DNA of 64,000 nucleotides from Aquabacterium soli (GCF_003933735.1 NZ_RSED01000021.1:1-64000), one strand, 5' to 3'. Shown: positions 30,113 through 40,420, counted from the stretch's first letter. Translations and numbers: made by a program. Notes: generated by a model not told the origin, from the sequence alone.

Positions 30113-31132
30113 ATGTCCACCCTGACCGCCATCCACCCCCGCCAGGCCCTGTTCGGCACCGAGTCCCCCTCGCCTGTGCTGCCCGTGTGCGATCACTACG
30201 CAGGCGTGGAGGCGCGCATGCGCAAGAGCCTGGCCCTGCAGGCCGAACTGGGGGGCAAGGCCGGCCACGCGGTGTTCGACGTGACACTCGACCTGGAAGA
30301 CGGCGCCCCGGTGGGCGGCGAGCAAGAACAGGCCTTGCTGGTGGCCGAACTGGTCAACAGCCCGGCCAATGTGTTCGGACGGGTGGGTGTGCGCGTGCAT
30401 GACCCACGCCACCCGCGCTTCGAGGACGAAGTGGACACCCTGATCCGCCTGGCCGGGCACCGGCTGGCCTATGTGATGGTGCCCAAGCTGGGCGATGTCC
30501 AGGAAACCCGGCGTGCCATCGAGACCATCAAGGTGGCGCGTCTGCAGCACGGCGTGGGCCACATCGTGCCTGTGCACGGTCTGATCGAAACCCACCGGGC
30601 CCTGCAGCAGGTGGCCGACATCGCCGCCCTGCCCGGCCTGGAATCGCTGTCCTTCGGGCTGATGGATTTCGTTTCGGAGCACCGGGGTGCCATCAGCGCG
30701 TCGGCCATGGGGGTGCAGGGGCAGTTCACCCACCCGCTGGTGCTGCGCGCCAAGCTGGAGATCGCCGCGGCCTGCCATGCCGCGCGGATCACGCCCTCGC
30801 ACTGCGTGGTCACCGAGTTCAAGGATTCGCACGCGCTGGCCAAGGCGGCCGAGAAGGCCTGCCGCGAGCTGGGCTACACCCGCATGTGGAGCATCCACCC
30901 GGACCAGATCCCCGTGATCGTGGACGCCTTCGCACCGGTGGTGGCCGAGGTGGACGATGCGGTGGAGATCCTGGCGGCCGCGCAGGCGGCGCACTGGGCA
31001 CCCACCTCGCACCGTGGTGTGCTGCACGACCGGGCCAGCTACCGGCACTACTGGTATGTGCTGGAACGCGCCTGGCTGACGGGTCAGCCCCTGCCGGTCG
31101 ACATCGAGGCGGCGTTCTTCGGTTCGCCCTGA
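30113..31132 (+). CDS. CitE-like HpcH/HpaI aldolase/citrate-lyase family protein
   Basis: A 339-residue TIM-barrel lyase of the CitE/HpcH family. The divalent-metal/substrate motif FDVTLDLEDGAPVG is at about 60, then VMVPKLGDV, VHGLIETHRAL and a late RMWSIHPDQIP segment. The start at ATG 30113 (MSTLTAIHPRQALFG) begins the conserved sequence; the open frame runs 75 nt further up without family similarity. It is longer than stand-alone CitE (about 290 residues), resembling malyl/citramalyl-CoA or 2-oxoacid lyase relatives. No citrate lyase alpha or gamma subunit genes are adjacent, so it is not part of a classical citrate lyase. The substrate is unknown. Confidence 0.8.
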   Translation: MSTLTAIHPRQALFGTESPSPVLPVCDHYAGVEARMRKSLALQAELGGKAGHAVFDVTLDLEDGAPVGGEQEQALLVAELVNSPANVFGRVGVRVHDPRHPRFEDEVDTLIRLAGHRLAYVMVPKLGDVQETRRAIETIKVARLQHGVGHIVPVHGLIETHRALQQVADIAALPGLESLSFGLMDFVSEHRGAISASAMGVQGQFTHPLVLRAKLEIAAACHAARITPSHCVVTEFKDSHALAKAAEKACRELGYTRMWSIHPDQIPVIVDAFAPVVAEVDDAVEILAAAQAAHWAPTSHRGVLHDRASYRHYWYVLERAWLTGQPLPVDIEAAFFGSP

Positions 31133-31169
31133 ACCGAGGCGGCGCGCATCGGGCGCCCTGTCTCGACCA

Positions 31170-32807
31170 TCAACTGGCGGGGGCGCTTCGGATCATTGCG
31201 GCCACTTTCTCGGCCATCATCAGCACCGGTGAATTGGTGTTGCCGCTGGTGATGGTGGGCATGGCGCCCGCATCGACCACGCGCAGGCCGGCCACGCCCT
31301 GCACACGCATCTGGCTGTCGAGCACGGCCGTGGGATCGCCCTCGCGGCCCATGCGCGTCGTGCCCACGGGGTGGAAGATGGTGGTGGCGATGTCGCCGGC
31401 CAGCCGGGCCAGCTCTTCATCGGTCTGGAACTGCACGCCGGGCTTCCACTCCTGCGGCTGGTAGCGCGCCAGGGCCTGCTGGGCCGCGATGCGGCGCGTG
31501 ACACGCAGCGAATCGGCCGCCACTTTGCGGTCTTCCGGCGTGGCCAGGTAGTTGGGCGCGATGGCCGGGGCATCCTCGAAGCGCGGGCTGGTGATGCGCA
31601 CCGTGCCGCGGCTGGTCGGGTTGAGGTTGCAGACGCTGGCGGTGAAGGCCGGGAAGGTGTGCAGCGGTTCACCGAAAGCTTCCAGGCTGAGCGGCTGCAC
31701 GTGGTACTCGAGGTTGGGGTGCGCGTGCGATGCATCGCTGCGCGTGAAGGCACCGAGCTGGCTGGGCGCCATGCTCATGGGGCCGCTGCGCTTGAGCAGG
31801 TATTCCAGGCCGATGCGGGCCTTGCCCCAGACGTTGCCGGCCAGCGTGTTGAGGGTGGGCACGCCGTTCACCTTGAACACGGTGCGGATCTGCAGGTGGT
31901 CCTGCAGGTTGGCGCCCACGCCGGGCGCGTCCTTGAGCACGGGCAGGCCCAGATCGCGCAGCAGATCGCCCGGGCCGATGCCCGACAACTGCAGCAACTG
32001 CGGCGAGCCGATGGCCCCGGCGCACAGCAACACCTCGCTGTGCGCCTGTACTGTGACCAGCTCGGTGCCGGTCCACACCTGCGCGCCGGTGCAGCGCAGG
32101 CTGCCGCCCGGCACGGCATCGAACATCAGGCGGGCGACCTGGGCACCCGTCCACAACTCGAAGTTGGGCCGGGCAAAGCAGGCCGGGCGCAGGAAGGCCT
32201 TGGCCGCGTTCCAGCGCAGCCCCTTGCGCTGGTTGACATCGAAGTAGCCCACGCCCTCGTTGCTGCCACGGTTGAAATCATCCGACGCCGGGATGCCGGC
32301 CTGCTGCATGGCCTGGGACACGGCGTCGAGCAGGTCCCAGCGCAGGCGCTGCTTTTCCACGCGCCATTCGCCGCCGGCGCCATGCAGGTCATCGGCGCCC
32401 CTGTGGTAATCCTCGTGACGCTTGAAGTGCGGGAGCACCTGATCCCAGCGCCAGCTGTCGTCGCCGGTGAGCTCGGCCCAGCCATCGTAATCACGCGCCT
32501 GCCCGCGCATGTAGATCATGCCGTTGATGCTGGAGCTGCCGCCCAGCGTCTTGCCACGCGGGTAGCGAAGGCGGCGGCCGTTCAGTCCCGGCTCGGCCTC
32601 GGTCTGGTAGAGCCAATCGGTGCGTGGATTGCCGATGCAGTACAGGTAGCCCACGGGGATGTGGATCCAGTGGTAATCGTCATGGCCGCCCGCCTCGATC
32701 AGCAGCACCCGCTTGGACGGGTCGGCCGACAGGCGATTGGCCAGCAGGCAGCCCGCGGTGCCGGCGCCGATGATCACGTAATCGAAGGTGGTGTCGCTAG
32801 CGCTCAT
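31170..32807 (-). CDS. GMC-family FAD oxidoreductase (choline/alcohol dehydrogenase-like)
   Basis: Flavoprotein of the glucose-methanol-choline family, 545 residues from ATG 32807 (MSASDTTFDYVIIGAG); an ATG 12 nt upstream is an alternative, with AGGA better spaced for the second. It has the FAD motif VIIGAGTAGCLLANRL, the GMC signature 1 GKTLGGSSSINGMIYMRGQ, signature 2 GAIGSPQLLQLSGIG, and the C-terminal catalytic segment FHPVGTTRMG followed by GNTNSPVLMMAEK. Likely substrates are primary alcohols or choline-type compounds. No betB/betI or cytochrome partner is adjacent. It is divergent from a small hypothetical gene. Confidence 0.88.
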   Translation of the reverse strand: MSASDTTFDYVIIGAGTAGCLLANRLSADPSKRVLLIEAGGHDDYHWIHIPVGYLYCIGNPRTDWLYQTEAEPGLNGRRLRYPRGKTLGGSSSINGMIYMRGQARDYDGWAELTGDDSWRWDQVLPHFKRHEDYHRGADDLHGAGGEWRVEKQRLRWDLLDAVSQAMQQAGIPASDDFNRGSNEGVGYFDVNQRKGLRWNAAKAFLRPACFARPNFELWTGAQVARLMFDAVPGGSLRCTGAQVWTGTELVTVQAHSEVLLCAGAIGSPQLLQLSGIGPGDLLRDLGLPVLKDAPGVGANLQDHLQIRTVFKVNGVPTLNTLAGNVWGKARIGLEYLLKRSGPMSMAPSQLGAFTRSDASHAHPNLEYHVQPLSLEAFGEPLHTFPAFTASVCNLNPTSRGTVRITSPRFEDAPAIAPNYLATPEDRKVAADSLRVTRRIAAQQALARYQPQEWKPGVQFQTDEELARLAGDIATTIFHPVGTTRMGREGDPTAVLDSQMRVQGVAGLRVVDAGAMPTITSGNTNSPVLMMAEKVAAMIRSAPAS

Positions 32808-32925
32808 GTTGCGGGGCATCCTACGTCAAAGACCCGCCCCGGCCGCCGGGGACTTGACCACCCCTGGGCCCAGAGGCGCATTTACCGGACAGGGTGTGCG
32901 GCCCGATTGCCTGTACGCTCGCGCC

Positions 32926-33318
32926 ATGACGATGGTTCTGACATGGCAAGGCAGTGAGGTGCGGCAGGTTGAGGTGACCGACGGCACCGTGCGTGTGCGG
33001 CTGTCGGTGGCCAGCGCACGCCGTGTCGACAGCGCCCACCCGGACCAGGGCGAAGAAGGCTTTCTGGGCCCGCTGACCGTGGTCTTCACCCACGCGACGG
33101 TGCGCGGTGATCTGGGTTCGGCCCTGGGCACCCTGGCCGATGGCACCTTGAGCCATGCGGGGCACACCCATCGGCATCTGGCGTTGCCGTTCTCCTGGGC
33201 GCCGGAGATTCACGCCGAACTGGCGTTTTGCAACGGCACCGTGCTGCACATCGAGGCCGAGGCTGTGTCGTGCTCGCCTGGCACTGAAAGCCGCTTCCAC
33301 GAATCGATGGCCTGCTGA
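32926..33318 (+). CDS. Conserved-looking hypothetical protein (130 aa)
   Basis: I do not recognise it. The likely start is ATG 32926 (MTMVLTWQGSEVRQVEV); sequence upstream in the same frame looks non-coding. The predicted product is mostly beta-strand, with one cysteine pair near the C-terminus and no signal peptide or membrane helix. The gene lies between the divergent GMC oxidoreductase and convergent prpR, 14 nt from the prpR stop. High third-position GC in frame supports coding. Confidence 0.6.
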   Translation: MTMVLTWQGSEVRQVEVTDGTVRVRLSVASARRVDSAHPDQGEEGFLGPLTVVFTHATVRGDLGSALGTLADGTLSHAGHTHRHLALPFSWAPEIHAELAFCNGTVLHIEAEAVSCSPGTESRFHESMAC

Positions 33319-33332
33319 CACCTTGGCCGGCG

Positions 33333-35318
33333 TCAGCCCTCCAGGGCCTTGAGCTTGCGCCACAGGGTGGTGCGGCTGATGCCCAGTTGCTCGCTGGCCT
33401 TGGCCCGGTCGCCACCGCAGGCGGCCAGCACGGACAGGATCTCAGCGAGCTCGGCATCGGCCTGGCGGCCCTTGCGCACCTGCAGGCCTTTGCCCTCGGT
33501 AGGCGGCTGCAACGCCGTTGGGCCGCTGAACAGCTCCGGCGCCACCGAGCGCAGGAAGTCCATCGCCTGCCCGGGCGGCACAGGCCGCGCGCCCTCATCC
33601 GCCGGGCCCGCATAGGCCAGCAGGCGCTCGATCAGGTTGTCCAGCTCGCGCACATTGCCGGGCCAGCCGTAGTGCGGCGCTTGCGCCACCAGCGCATCGA
33701 TCAGCGGTTGCACCTGGCGCGGCGCCAAGCCCAGGCGCGCGCAGGCCTGGCGCTGCAAGGCCGCGGCGATGGCCGGCACATCGTCCAGGCGCTCACGCAG
33801 CGAAGGCATGTCGATGCGCAGGATGTTGAGGCGGTAGAACAGGTCCAGGCGGAACAGGCCCTGCTGCACCTGGGCCATCAGGTCGCGGTGCGTGGCGGCG
33901 ATCACGCGCACATTGACCGGCGTGGGCTCCGTGGCGCCCACGCGCAGCACCTCGCGTTCCTGCAGAACGCGCAGCAGCCGGGTCTGCAGGGTCACGGGCA
34001 TCTCGCCCACCTCGTCCAGGAAGATGGTGCCGTTGTGCGCCGCCTCGAAGAGGCCGATCTTGCCGCCGCGCCGGGCACCGGTGAAGGCGCCCTCTTCGTA
34101 GCCGAACAACTCGCTTTCCAGCAGGCTCTCGGACACGGCCGCGCAGTTCACCGCCACAAAGGGCATGTCGCGGCGTTCGCTGGCGCGGTGGATGCCTTGC
34201 GCCACCAGCTCCTTCCCGGTGCCGCTCTCGCCGATCACCAGCACGGTGGCCGGACTGGCCGCACACCGGCGCGCCAGCGTGCGCACCTGCTGGATGGCCG
34301 CGCTGTCGCCCAGCACCTGCTCCAGCACATAGCGCGGCGCCTCGGCCTGTGGCTTGATGCGCGAGCGGATGTGGCGGTCCACCCGCTGGATGGAGATCGG
34401 ATCCTGGCAGCTGAGCACCGCCCCGGTCAGCACACCCTGCTCCACGATGGGCATGCGGTTGACGATCAGGGCCTTGCCCTTGACCCGTTCGATGCGCTCC
34501 AGATCGGGCACAGCCAGGCGAAGGGTGTTCTGCAGCCCAAGCTCGGGGCAGACCTCGCTCAGGCGCCGGCCCAGCCAGGGTGCGGGCGCCACCCCCAGCA
34601 GCTGTGCCATGGCCGGGTTCAGCGTCTGGATGCGCTCGTCACGGTCCACGGCGATCACGCCATCGCTGAGCTGCGTGAGGATGGCGTTGAGCCGCTCGCG
34701 CTTGGCCTGTTCGATGCGGGCGGCGCGCGCCACCTCGACCGCGTCGTCCAGGGCTTCGCGCACGGCTTCGGCCGAGTACAGGAACATGCCGGTGAGGCCC
34801 ATCTGGTCGGCCAGGTCGGCCACCAGGCCCGAGCCGACGAACACCTGCGCGCCCGCACCATGCAGTTCACGAACAGTGGAACGGGCCTCCTCTTCGGTGC
34901 GGTAGGTGCGCTGCGTAACGCCCAGCTCGAACAGCTCGCCATACGGTGACAGGTCCGGCAGCATGCCCTCGTAGGTGACCAGGCCCACGTGCGACGACAA
35001 GCGCTTGGCCCGCGCCAGGGCCTGCATCAGGTCGAAGCCCCCCACCTTCACCAGCACCACCGGCATCTCCAGATGCTGGCGCAGGTAAGCGCCGTTGGAG
35101 CCGGCCGAGACCACCACGTCCACCGGACGGCTGGCCTGCAACTCTCGCACCCGGTTGACAGCCTGCTCGAAGCCCATGTCCAGCACCTCGACGGTGGCAC
35201 GGGTGTGGAAATCAGGTGCCAGCTCCTGCAGCATCTTGTTGAGGCGGCGGTAGCCCACCGCCACGATGCGCGGCGAGGCGGTGGACACAGCCGGCGCTGA
35301 CAGCGGATAGGTGCTCAT
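33333..35318 (-). CDS. prpR: PrpR, sigma-54-dependent activator of propionate catabolism
   Basis: A 661-residue enhancer-binding protein from ATG 35318 ([15 protein letters not shown]). In order: the PrpR N-terminal sensor domain (about 1-180, expected to bind 2-methylcitrate), a PAS domain (about 190-300), the AAA+ domain with Walker A GESGTGKE (about 361-368) and the sigma-54 contact loop GAFTGA (about 404-410), and a Fis-type helix-turn-helix at the C-terminus ([22 protein letters not shown]). It is divergent from prpBC, with a palindromic site and a sigma-54 promoter in the shared 251-nt gap. Confidence 0.95.
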   Translation of the reverse strand: MSTYPLSAPAVSTASPRIVAVGYRRLNKMLQELAPDFHTRATVEVLDMGFEQAVNRVRELQASRPVDVVVSAGSNGAYLRQHLEMPVVLVKVGGFDLMQALARAKRLSSHVGLVTYEGMLPDLSPYGELFELGVTQRTYRTEEEARSTVRELHGAGAQVFVGSGLVADLADQMGLTGMFLYSAEAVREALDDAVEVARAARIEQAKRERLNAILTQLSDGVIAVDRDERIQTLNPAMAQLLGVAPAPWLGRRLSEVCPELGLQNTLRLAVPDLERIERVKGKALIVNRMPIVEQGVLTGAVLSCQDPISIQRVDRHIRSRIKPQAEAPRYVLEQVLGDSAAIQQVRTLARRCAASPATVLVIGESGTGKELVAQGIHRASERRDMPFVAVNCAAVSESLLESELFGYEEGAFTGARRGGKIGLFEAAHNGTIFLDEVGEMPVTLQTRLLRVLQEREVLRVGATEPTPVNVRVIAATHRDLMAQVQQGLFRLDLFYRLNILRIDMPSLRERLDDVPAIAAALQRQACARLGLAPRQVQPLIDALVAQAPHYGWPGNVRELDNLIERLLAYAGPADEGARPVPPGQAMDFLRSVAPELFSGPTALQPPTEGKGLQVRKGRQADAELAEILSVLAACGGDRAKASEQLGISRTTLWRKLKALEG

Positions 35319-35357
35319 GAGGCTTGGCGTTTCAATCGTTCCATCATATCGTCGCAT

Positions 35358-35379
35358 TATGTTTCATTTTTGAAACATA
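35358..35379. promoter_or_regulatory. PrpR upstream activating palindrome
   Basis: TATGTTTCA-N4-TGAAACATA is a perfect inverted repeat with 9-bp arms and a TTTT spacer. It lies 40 nt upstream of the prpR start and about 107 nt upstream of the sigma-54 promoter, a normal enhancer distance. Its position near prpR also fits autoregulation. Confidence 0.85.
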
Positions 35380-35485
35380 CGCACTGCAACATGACATTGA
35401 CACTGTGCCGGCTACACGCCAAATAACCATAAGAATCAAGCCCTTGCCAAGCTCGCAGGCCGGGGGCAACATCGCCGGCAAGGGC

Positions 35486-35500
35486 TGGCACACGCGTTGC
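35486..35500 (+). promoter_or_regulatory. Sigma-54 (-24/-12) promoter of prpB
   Basis: TGGCAC-N5-TTGC matches the RpoN consensus exactly, with GG and GC at the required spacing. It lies 70 nt before the prpB ATG, downstream of the PrpR palindrome. With the GAFTGA-bearing PrpR encoded next door, this is very likely the regulated promoter of the methylcitrate operon. Confidence 0.9.
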
Positions 35501-35569
35501 GTTGACATCTCCAGCCCTTCGCTGCCCCGCGCGGCCACAAGCCCCATCCCTTTCTGGAGACACCTTCAC

Positions 35570-36454
35570 ATGGCCACCCTGTCCCCCGGCGCACGCTTTC
35601 GCCAAGCCCTCAAGGAAGAATCGCCCCTGCAGGTGATCGGCGCCATCAACGCCAACCACGCCCTGCTGGCCAAGCGCGCCGGCTACCGCGCCATCTATCT
35701 GTCGGGTGGCGGTGTGGCCGCGGGCTCGCTGGGCCTGCCCGACCTGGGCATCAGCGGCCTGGAAGACGTGCTGATCGACGTGCGCCGCATCACCGATGTG
35801 TGTGATGTGCCCTTGCTGGTCGACATCGACACCGGCTTCGGTCCCAGTGCCTTCAACATGGCCCGCACCGTCAAGAGCCTGATCAAGGCCGGCGCCGCCG
35901 CCTGCCACCTCGAAGACCAGGTCGGCGCAAAGCGCTGCGGCCATCGCCCCGGCAAGGAAATCGTGTCGACGGAAGAGATGGTCGACCGTGTGAAGGCCGC
36001 TGTCGATGCCAAGACCGACAAGGACTTCTTCATCATCGCCCGCACCGATGCCATCCAGGTGCATGGCGTGGACGCCGCCATCGAGCGGGCCATCAAGTGC
36101 GTCGAGGCCGGCGCCGACGGCATCTTCGCCGAGGCCGCCTACGACCTGCCCACCTACGAGAAGTTCGTGAAGGCCGTGAAGGTGCCCGTGCTGGCCAACA
36201 TCACCGAATTCGGCCAGACGCCGCTGTTCAGCGTGGAAGACCTGCGCCCCACCGGGGTGGGCATGGTGCTCTACCCCTTGAGCGCCTTCCGCGCCATGAA
36301 CAAGGCCGCCGAGGCCGTCTACACTGCGATCCGCCGTGACGGCCACCAGAAGAACGTGGTCGACCTGATGCAGACGCGCGAAGAGCTCTACGACCGCATC
36401 GGCTACCACGCCTTCGAGGGCAAACTCGACGCGCTGTTCGCCGCCAAGAAGTAA
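35570..36454 (+). CDS. prpB: 2-Methylisocitrate lyase
   Basis: Last step of the 2-methylcitrate cycle: 2-methylisocitrate to pyruvate and succinate. The 294-residue protein starts at ATG 35570 ([14 protein letters not shown]), preceded by GGAGA; earlier in-frame codons overlap the promoter. The isocitrate-lyase-superfamily signature is K121-R-C-G-H125 with catalytic Cys123, and metal/substrate residues lie in DIDTGFG and HLEDQ. It is the first gene of prpB-prpC-acnD-prpF. Confidence 0.97.
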   Translation: MATLSPGARFRQALKEESPLQVIGAINANHALLAKRAGYRAIYLSGGGVAAGSLGLPDLGISGLEDVLIDVRRITDVCDVPLLVDIDTGFGPSAFNMARTVKSLIKAGAAACHLEDQVGAKRCGHRPGKEIVSTEEMVDRVKAAVDAKTDKDFFIIARTDAIQVHGVDAAIERAIKCVEAGADGIFAEAAYDLPTYEKFVKAVKVPVLANITEFGQTPLFSVEDLRPTGVGMVLYPLSAFRAMNKAAEAVYTAIRRDGHQKNVVDLMQTREELYDRIGYHAFEGKLDALFAAKK

Positions 36455-36495
36455 CCACACCAAGCTTGCCTCAACCTCATCCGGAGACACAGTCC

Positions 36496-37668
36496 ATGAG
36501 CGCTACCCCCCCGACCACCGAAGGCACCACGCCCGGTTTCAAGCCCAAGAAGTCCGTCGCCCTGTCGGGCACCGCCGCCGGCAACACCGCGCTGTGCACC
36601 GTCGGCCGCACCGGCAATGACCTGGCCTACCGCGGCTATGACATCCTGGACCTGGCCACCACCACCGAGTTCGAAGAGATCGCCCACCTGCTGGTGCACG
36701 GCAAGCTGCCCACGGTGGCAGAACTGGCCAGCTACAAGGCCAAGCTCAAGGCGCTGCGCGGCATCCCCGCCGGCCTGAAGACCGCGCTGGAACAGCTGCC
36801 GCCCTCGGCCCACCCGATGGACGTGATGCGCACCGGCGTGTCCGTGCTGGGCTGCCTGCAGCCCGAGAAGGAAGACCACAACCACCCCGGTGCACGCGAC
36901 ATCGCCGACAAGCTGATGGCCTCGCTGGGCTCGATGCTGCTGTACTGGTACCACTACAGCCACAACGGCAAGCGCATCGATGTGGAGACGGACGACGACT
37001 CCATCGGCGGCCACTTCCTGCACCTGCTGCACGGCGAGAAGCCGCGCGCCAGCTGGGTGAGCGCCATGCACACTTCGCTGATCCTGTACGCCGAGCACGA
37101 GTTCAACGCCTCCACCTTCACCTCGCGCGTGGTGGCCGGCACGGGCTCGGACATGTACTCCGCCATCACCGGCGGCATCGGCGCCCTGCGCGGCCCCAAG
37201 CACGGTGGCGCCAATGAAGTGGCCTTCGAGATCCAGAAGCGCTACGACACGCCCGATGAAGCCGAGGCCGACATCCGTGCCCGCGTCGAGAAGAAGGAAG
37301 TCGTGATCGGCTTCGGCCACCCCGTCTACACCGTGAGCGACCCGCGCAACGTGGTCATCAAGAAGGTGGCGGAAGACCTGTCCAAGGAACAGAACAACCT
37401 GAAGATGTACAACATCGCCGAGCGCCTCGAATCGACGATGTGGGAAATCAAGAAGATGTTCCCCAACCTCGACTGGTTCAGCGCCGTGAGCTACCACATG
37501 ATGGGCGTGCCCACCGCGATGTTCACCCCGCTGTTCGTGATCGCCCGCACCAGCGGCTGGAGCGCCCACGTGATCGAGCAGCGCATCGACGGCAAGATCA
37601 TCCGTCCCTCGGCCAACTACACCGGCCCGGAAGACCAGAAGTTCGTGCCGATCAAGGATCGCAAGTGA
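36496..37668 (+). CDS. prpC: 2-Methylcitrate synthase
   Basis: Condenses propionyl-CoA with oxaloacetate. The 390-residue citrate-synthase-fold protein starts at ATG 36496 ([37 protein letters not shown]), preceded by CCGGAG. Active-site segments are [23 protein letters not shown] and [13 protein letters not shown]. It is shorter than GltA and lacks its N-terminal domain, as expected for PrpC. It follows prpB by 41 nt. Confidence 0.96.
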   Translation: MSATPPTTEGTTPGFKPKKSVALSGTAAGNTALCTVGRTGNDLAYRGYDILDLATTTEFEEIAHLLVHGKLPTVAELASYKAKLKALRGIPAGLKTALEQLPPSAHPMDVMRTGVSVLGCLQPEKEDHNHPGARDIADKLMASLGSMLLYWYHYSHNGKRIDVETDDDSIGGHFLHLLHGEKPRASWVSAMHTSLILYAEHEFNASTFTSRVVAGTGSDMYSAITGGIGALRGPKHGGANEVAFEIQKRYDTPDEAEADIRARVEKKEVVIGFGHPVYTVSDPRNVVIKKVAEDLSKEQNNLKMYNIAERLESTMWEIKKMFPNLDWFSAVSYHMMGVPTAMFTPLFVIARTSGWSAHVIEQRIDGKIIRPSANYTGPEDQKFVPIKDRK

Positions 37669-37679
37669 TCTGACCGAAC

Positions 37680-37700
37680 GGTGGCGCCCCTGGCGCCACC
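37680..37700 (+). other. Hairpin between prpC and acnD
   Basis: GGTGGCGCC-CCT-GGCGCCACC is a perfect 9-bp stem with a 3-nt loop, starting 11 nt after the prpC stop and followed by only a weak T-run. In the middle of an operon it is more likely an mRNA-processing or stabilising element, or a partial terminator setting prpBC above acnD-prpF. The remaining 103 nt up to acnD hold no other signal. Confidence 0.55.
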
Positions 37701-37803
37701 TTGCATTTCAGGCCCGCGTCCAGGCTTATGCCAATGCGGGCCACGCTGACCGCCCCGCCGTCCCCACACGCCCATCAGCCCCACCGCCACGCCGTCCCTC
37801 GCC

Positions 37804-40416
37804 ATGAACACCCAGTACCGCAAGCCCCTGCCCGGCACAACGCTCGACTACTTCGATGCCCGCGAGGCCGTCGACGCGATCAAGCCGGGGGCCTGGGCCA
37901 CCCTGCCCTACACCTCGCGTGTGCACGCCGAGAACCTGGTGCGCAAGGCCGACCCGGCCATCCTCACGCAGTCGCTGACACAGCTGATCGAGCGCAAGCG
38001 CGACCACGACTTCCCCTGGTTCCCTGCGCGCGTGGCCTGCCACGACATCCTGGGCCAGACGGCATTGGTGGACCTGGCCGGCCTGCGTGATGCCATCGCG
38101 AAGGAAGGTGGCGACCCCGCCAAGGTGAACCCCGTGGTGCCCGTGCAGCTGATCGTGGACCACTCGCTGGCCGTGGAGTGCGGCGGGTTTGATCCGGACG
38201 CCTTCCAGAAGAACCGCGACATCGAAGAGCGCCGCAACGAAGACCGCTTCCACTTCATCAACTGGACCAAGCTGGCCTTCGACAACGTCGACGTGATCCC
38301 GGCGGGCAACGGGATCATGCACCAGATCAATCTGGAGAAGATGTCCCCGGTGATCCACAACGAGAAGGGCTTGGCCTACCCCGACACCTGCGTCGGCACC
38401 GACTCGCACACACCGCACGTTGATGCATTGGGCGTGATCGCCATCGGCGTGGGCGGCCTGGAAGCCGAGAACGTGATGCTGGGCCGCGCCTCGTGGATGC
38501 GCCTGCCAGAGATCGTGGGCGTGGAGCTGCGCGGCAAGCGCCAGCCCGGCATCACCGCCACCGACGTGGTGCTGGCCCTGACCGAGTTCCTGCGCAAGAG
38601 CAAAGTGGTTGGCGCCTACCTCGAGTTCTACGGCGAAGGCGCTTCCAGCCTGACGCTGGGCGACCGCGCCACCATCTCGAACATGGCGCCTGAATACGGC
38701 GCCACTGCCGCCATGTTCAGCATCGACGAGCAGACCATCGAGTACCTGCGCCTCACGGGCCGCAGCGAAGAACAAGTGAAGCTGGTCGAGACCTACGCCA
38801 AGGTTGGCGGCCTGTGGTCCGACACCTTGAAGGACGCCGTCTACGAACGCACCCTGAGCTTCGACCTGTCGAGCGTGGTGCGCAACATGGCCGGCCCCTC
38901 GAACCCGCACGCCCGCGTGGCCACCACCGACATGGCCGCCAAGGGCATCAACGGCCCGTGGAGCATGCCGGCGGCCGATGAAGGCACGATGCCCGATGGC
39001 GCCGTGATCATCGCCGCCATCACCAGCTGCACCAACACCTCCAACCCGCGCAACGTGATCGCGGCCGCCCTGCTGGCCCGCAACGCCAACAGGCTGGGCC
39101 TGGCGCGCAAGCCCTGGGTCAAGTCCTCGCTGGCCCCTGGCTCGAAGACGGTCGAGCTGTACCTGAACGAAGCCGGCCTGATGGGCGATCTGGAGAAGCT
39201 GGGCTTCGGCATCGTGGCCTTTGCCTGCACCACCTGCAACGGCATGTCGGGCGCGCTCGACCCGGTCATCCAGAAGGAGATCGTCGACCGCGACCTGTAC
39301 GCCACCGCCGTGCTCTCGGGCAACCGCAACTTCGACGGCCGCATCCACCCGTACGCCAAGCAGGCCTTCCTGGCCTCGCCGCCGCTGGTGGTGGCCTATG
39401 CGATTGCCGGCACCATCCGCTTCGACATCGAGCGCGACGTGCTGGGCGTGGTCGACGGCAAAGAGATCCGCCTGAAGGACATCTGGCCTTCGGACGAAGA
39501 GATCGACGCCATCGTCAAATCCTCAGTGAAGCCTGAGCAGTTCCGCAAGGTCTACGAGCCGATGTTCGCCATTCAGGCCGACGCCGGCGAGAAGGTCAGC
39601 CCGCTGTACGACTGGCGCCCGCAGAGCACCTACATCCGCCGCCCGCCCTACTGGGACACCGAAGGCGTCGGCGCCCTGGCCGCCAACCCGCGCACGCTCA
39701 AGGGCATGCGCCCGCTGGCCATCCTGCCTGACAACATCACCACCGACCACCTGTCGCCCTCCAACGCGATCCTGATGAACAGCGCCGCCGGTGAGTACCT
39801 GCACAAGATGGGCCTGCCGGAAGAGGACTTCAACTCCTACGCCACCCACCGCGGCGACCACCTCACGGCCATGCGCGCCACCTTCGCCAACCCCACGCTC
39901 AAGAACGAGATGGTGCGCAAGGAAGACGGCAGCATCCAGGCCGGCTCGCTGGCCCGCATCGAGCCCGAAGGCAAGGTGGTGCGCATGTGGGAAGCCATGG
40001 AAACCTACTATGACCGCAAGCAGCCGCTGATCATCGTGGCCGGCGCCGACTACGGCCAGGGCTCGTCGCGCGACTGGGCTGCCAAGGGCGTGCGCCTGGC
40101 TGGTGTGGAGGCCATCGCGGCCGAAGGCTTCGAGCGCATCCACCGCACCAACCTGATCGGCATGGGCGTGATGCCGCTGGAGTTCAAGCCGGGCACCAAC
40201 CGCCTGACACTGCAACTCGACGGCACCGAGACCTACGACGTTGAAGGCAAGTTGACACCGCGCGCCGACCTGACGCTGGTCATCCACCGCAAGAACGGCG
40301 AAGTCGTGAAGGTGCCCATGACCTGCCGCCTGGACACCGCCGAAGAGGTGTCCGTGTACGAAGCCGGCGGCGTGCTGCAGCGCTTCGCACAAGACTTTCT
40401 TGCTGAGAACCGTTGA
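37804..40416 (+). CDS. acnD: Fe/S-dependent 2-methylcitrate dehydratase (AcnD type)
   Basis: Aconitase-family enzyme that dehydrates 2-methylcitrate in bacteria lacking PrpD; it works with PrpF. The 870-residue protein shows the [4Fe-4S] ligands Cys409 (TSCTNTSNPRNV), Cys475 and Cys478 (CTTC), and C-terminal swivel-domain motifs GADYGQGSSRDWAAKG and GVMPLEFK. It is close in architecture to AcnA; the assignment to AcnD rests on operon position (prpC upstream, prpF downstream) and the RPPYWDTEG-type segment. No prpD is present. Confidence 0.93.
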   Translation: MNTQYRKPLPGTTLDYFDAREAVDAIKPGAWATLPYTSRVHAENLVRKADPAILTQSLTQLIERKRDHDFPWFPARVACHDILGQTALVDLAGLRDAIAKEGGDPAKVNPVVPVQLIVDHSLAVECGGFDPDAFQKNRDIEERRNEDRFHFINWTKLAFDNVDVIPAGNGIMHQINLEKMSPVIHNEKGLAYPDTCVGTDSHTPHVDALGVIAIGVGGLEAENVMLGRASWMRLPEIVGVELRGKRQPGITATDVVLALTEFLRKSKVVGAYLEFYGEGASSLTLGDRATISNMAPEYGATAAMFSIDEQTIEYLRLTGRSEEQVKLVETYAKVGGLWSDTLKDAVYERTLSFDLSSVVRNMAGPSNPHARVATTDMAAKGINGPWSMPAADEGTMPDGAVIIAAITSCTNTSNPRNVIAAALLARNANRLGLARKPWVKSSLAPGSKTVELYLNEAGLMGDLEKLGFGIVAFACTTCNGMSGALDPVIQKEIVDRDLYATAVLSGNRNFDGRIHPYAKQAFLASPPLVVAYAIAGTIRFDIERDVLGVVDGKEIRLKDIWPSDEEIDAIVKSSVKPEQFRKVYEPMFAIQADAGEKVSPLYDWRPQSTYIRRPPYWDTEGVGALAANPRTLKGMRPLAILPDNITTDHLSPSNAILMNSAAGEYLHKMGLPEEDFNSYATHRGDHLTAMRATFANPTLKNEMVRKEDGSIQAGSLARIEPEGKVVRMWEAMETYYDRKQPLIIVAGADYGQGSSRDWAAKGVRLAGVEAIAAEGFERIHRTNLIGMGVMPLEFKPGTNRLTLQLDGTETYDVEGKLTPRADLTLVIHRKNGEVVKVPMTCRLDTAEEVSVYEAGGVLQRFAQDFLAENR

Positions 40417-40420
40417 CCAC

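Noticed and set aside
30113-31132. Considered as citrate lyase beta subunit
   Set aside because: No citrate lyase alpha, gamma or ligase genes nearby, and the protein is longer than CitE.
37804-40416. Considered as housekeeping aconitase AcnA
   Set aside because: Placement between prpC and prpF, with acnB separately present, favours AcnD. Sequence comparison would settle it.
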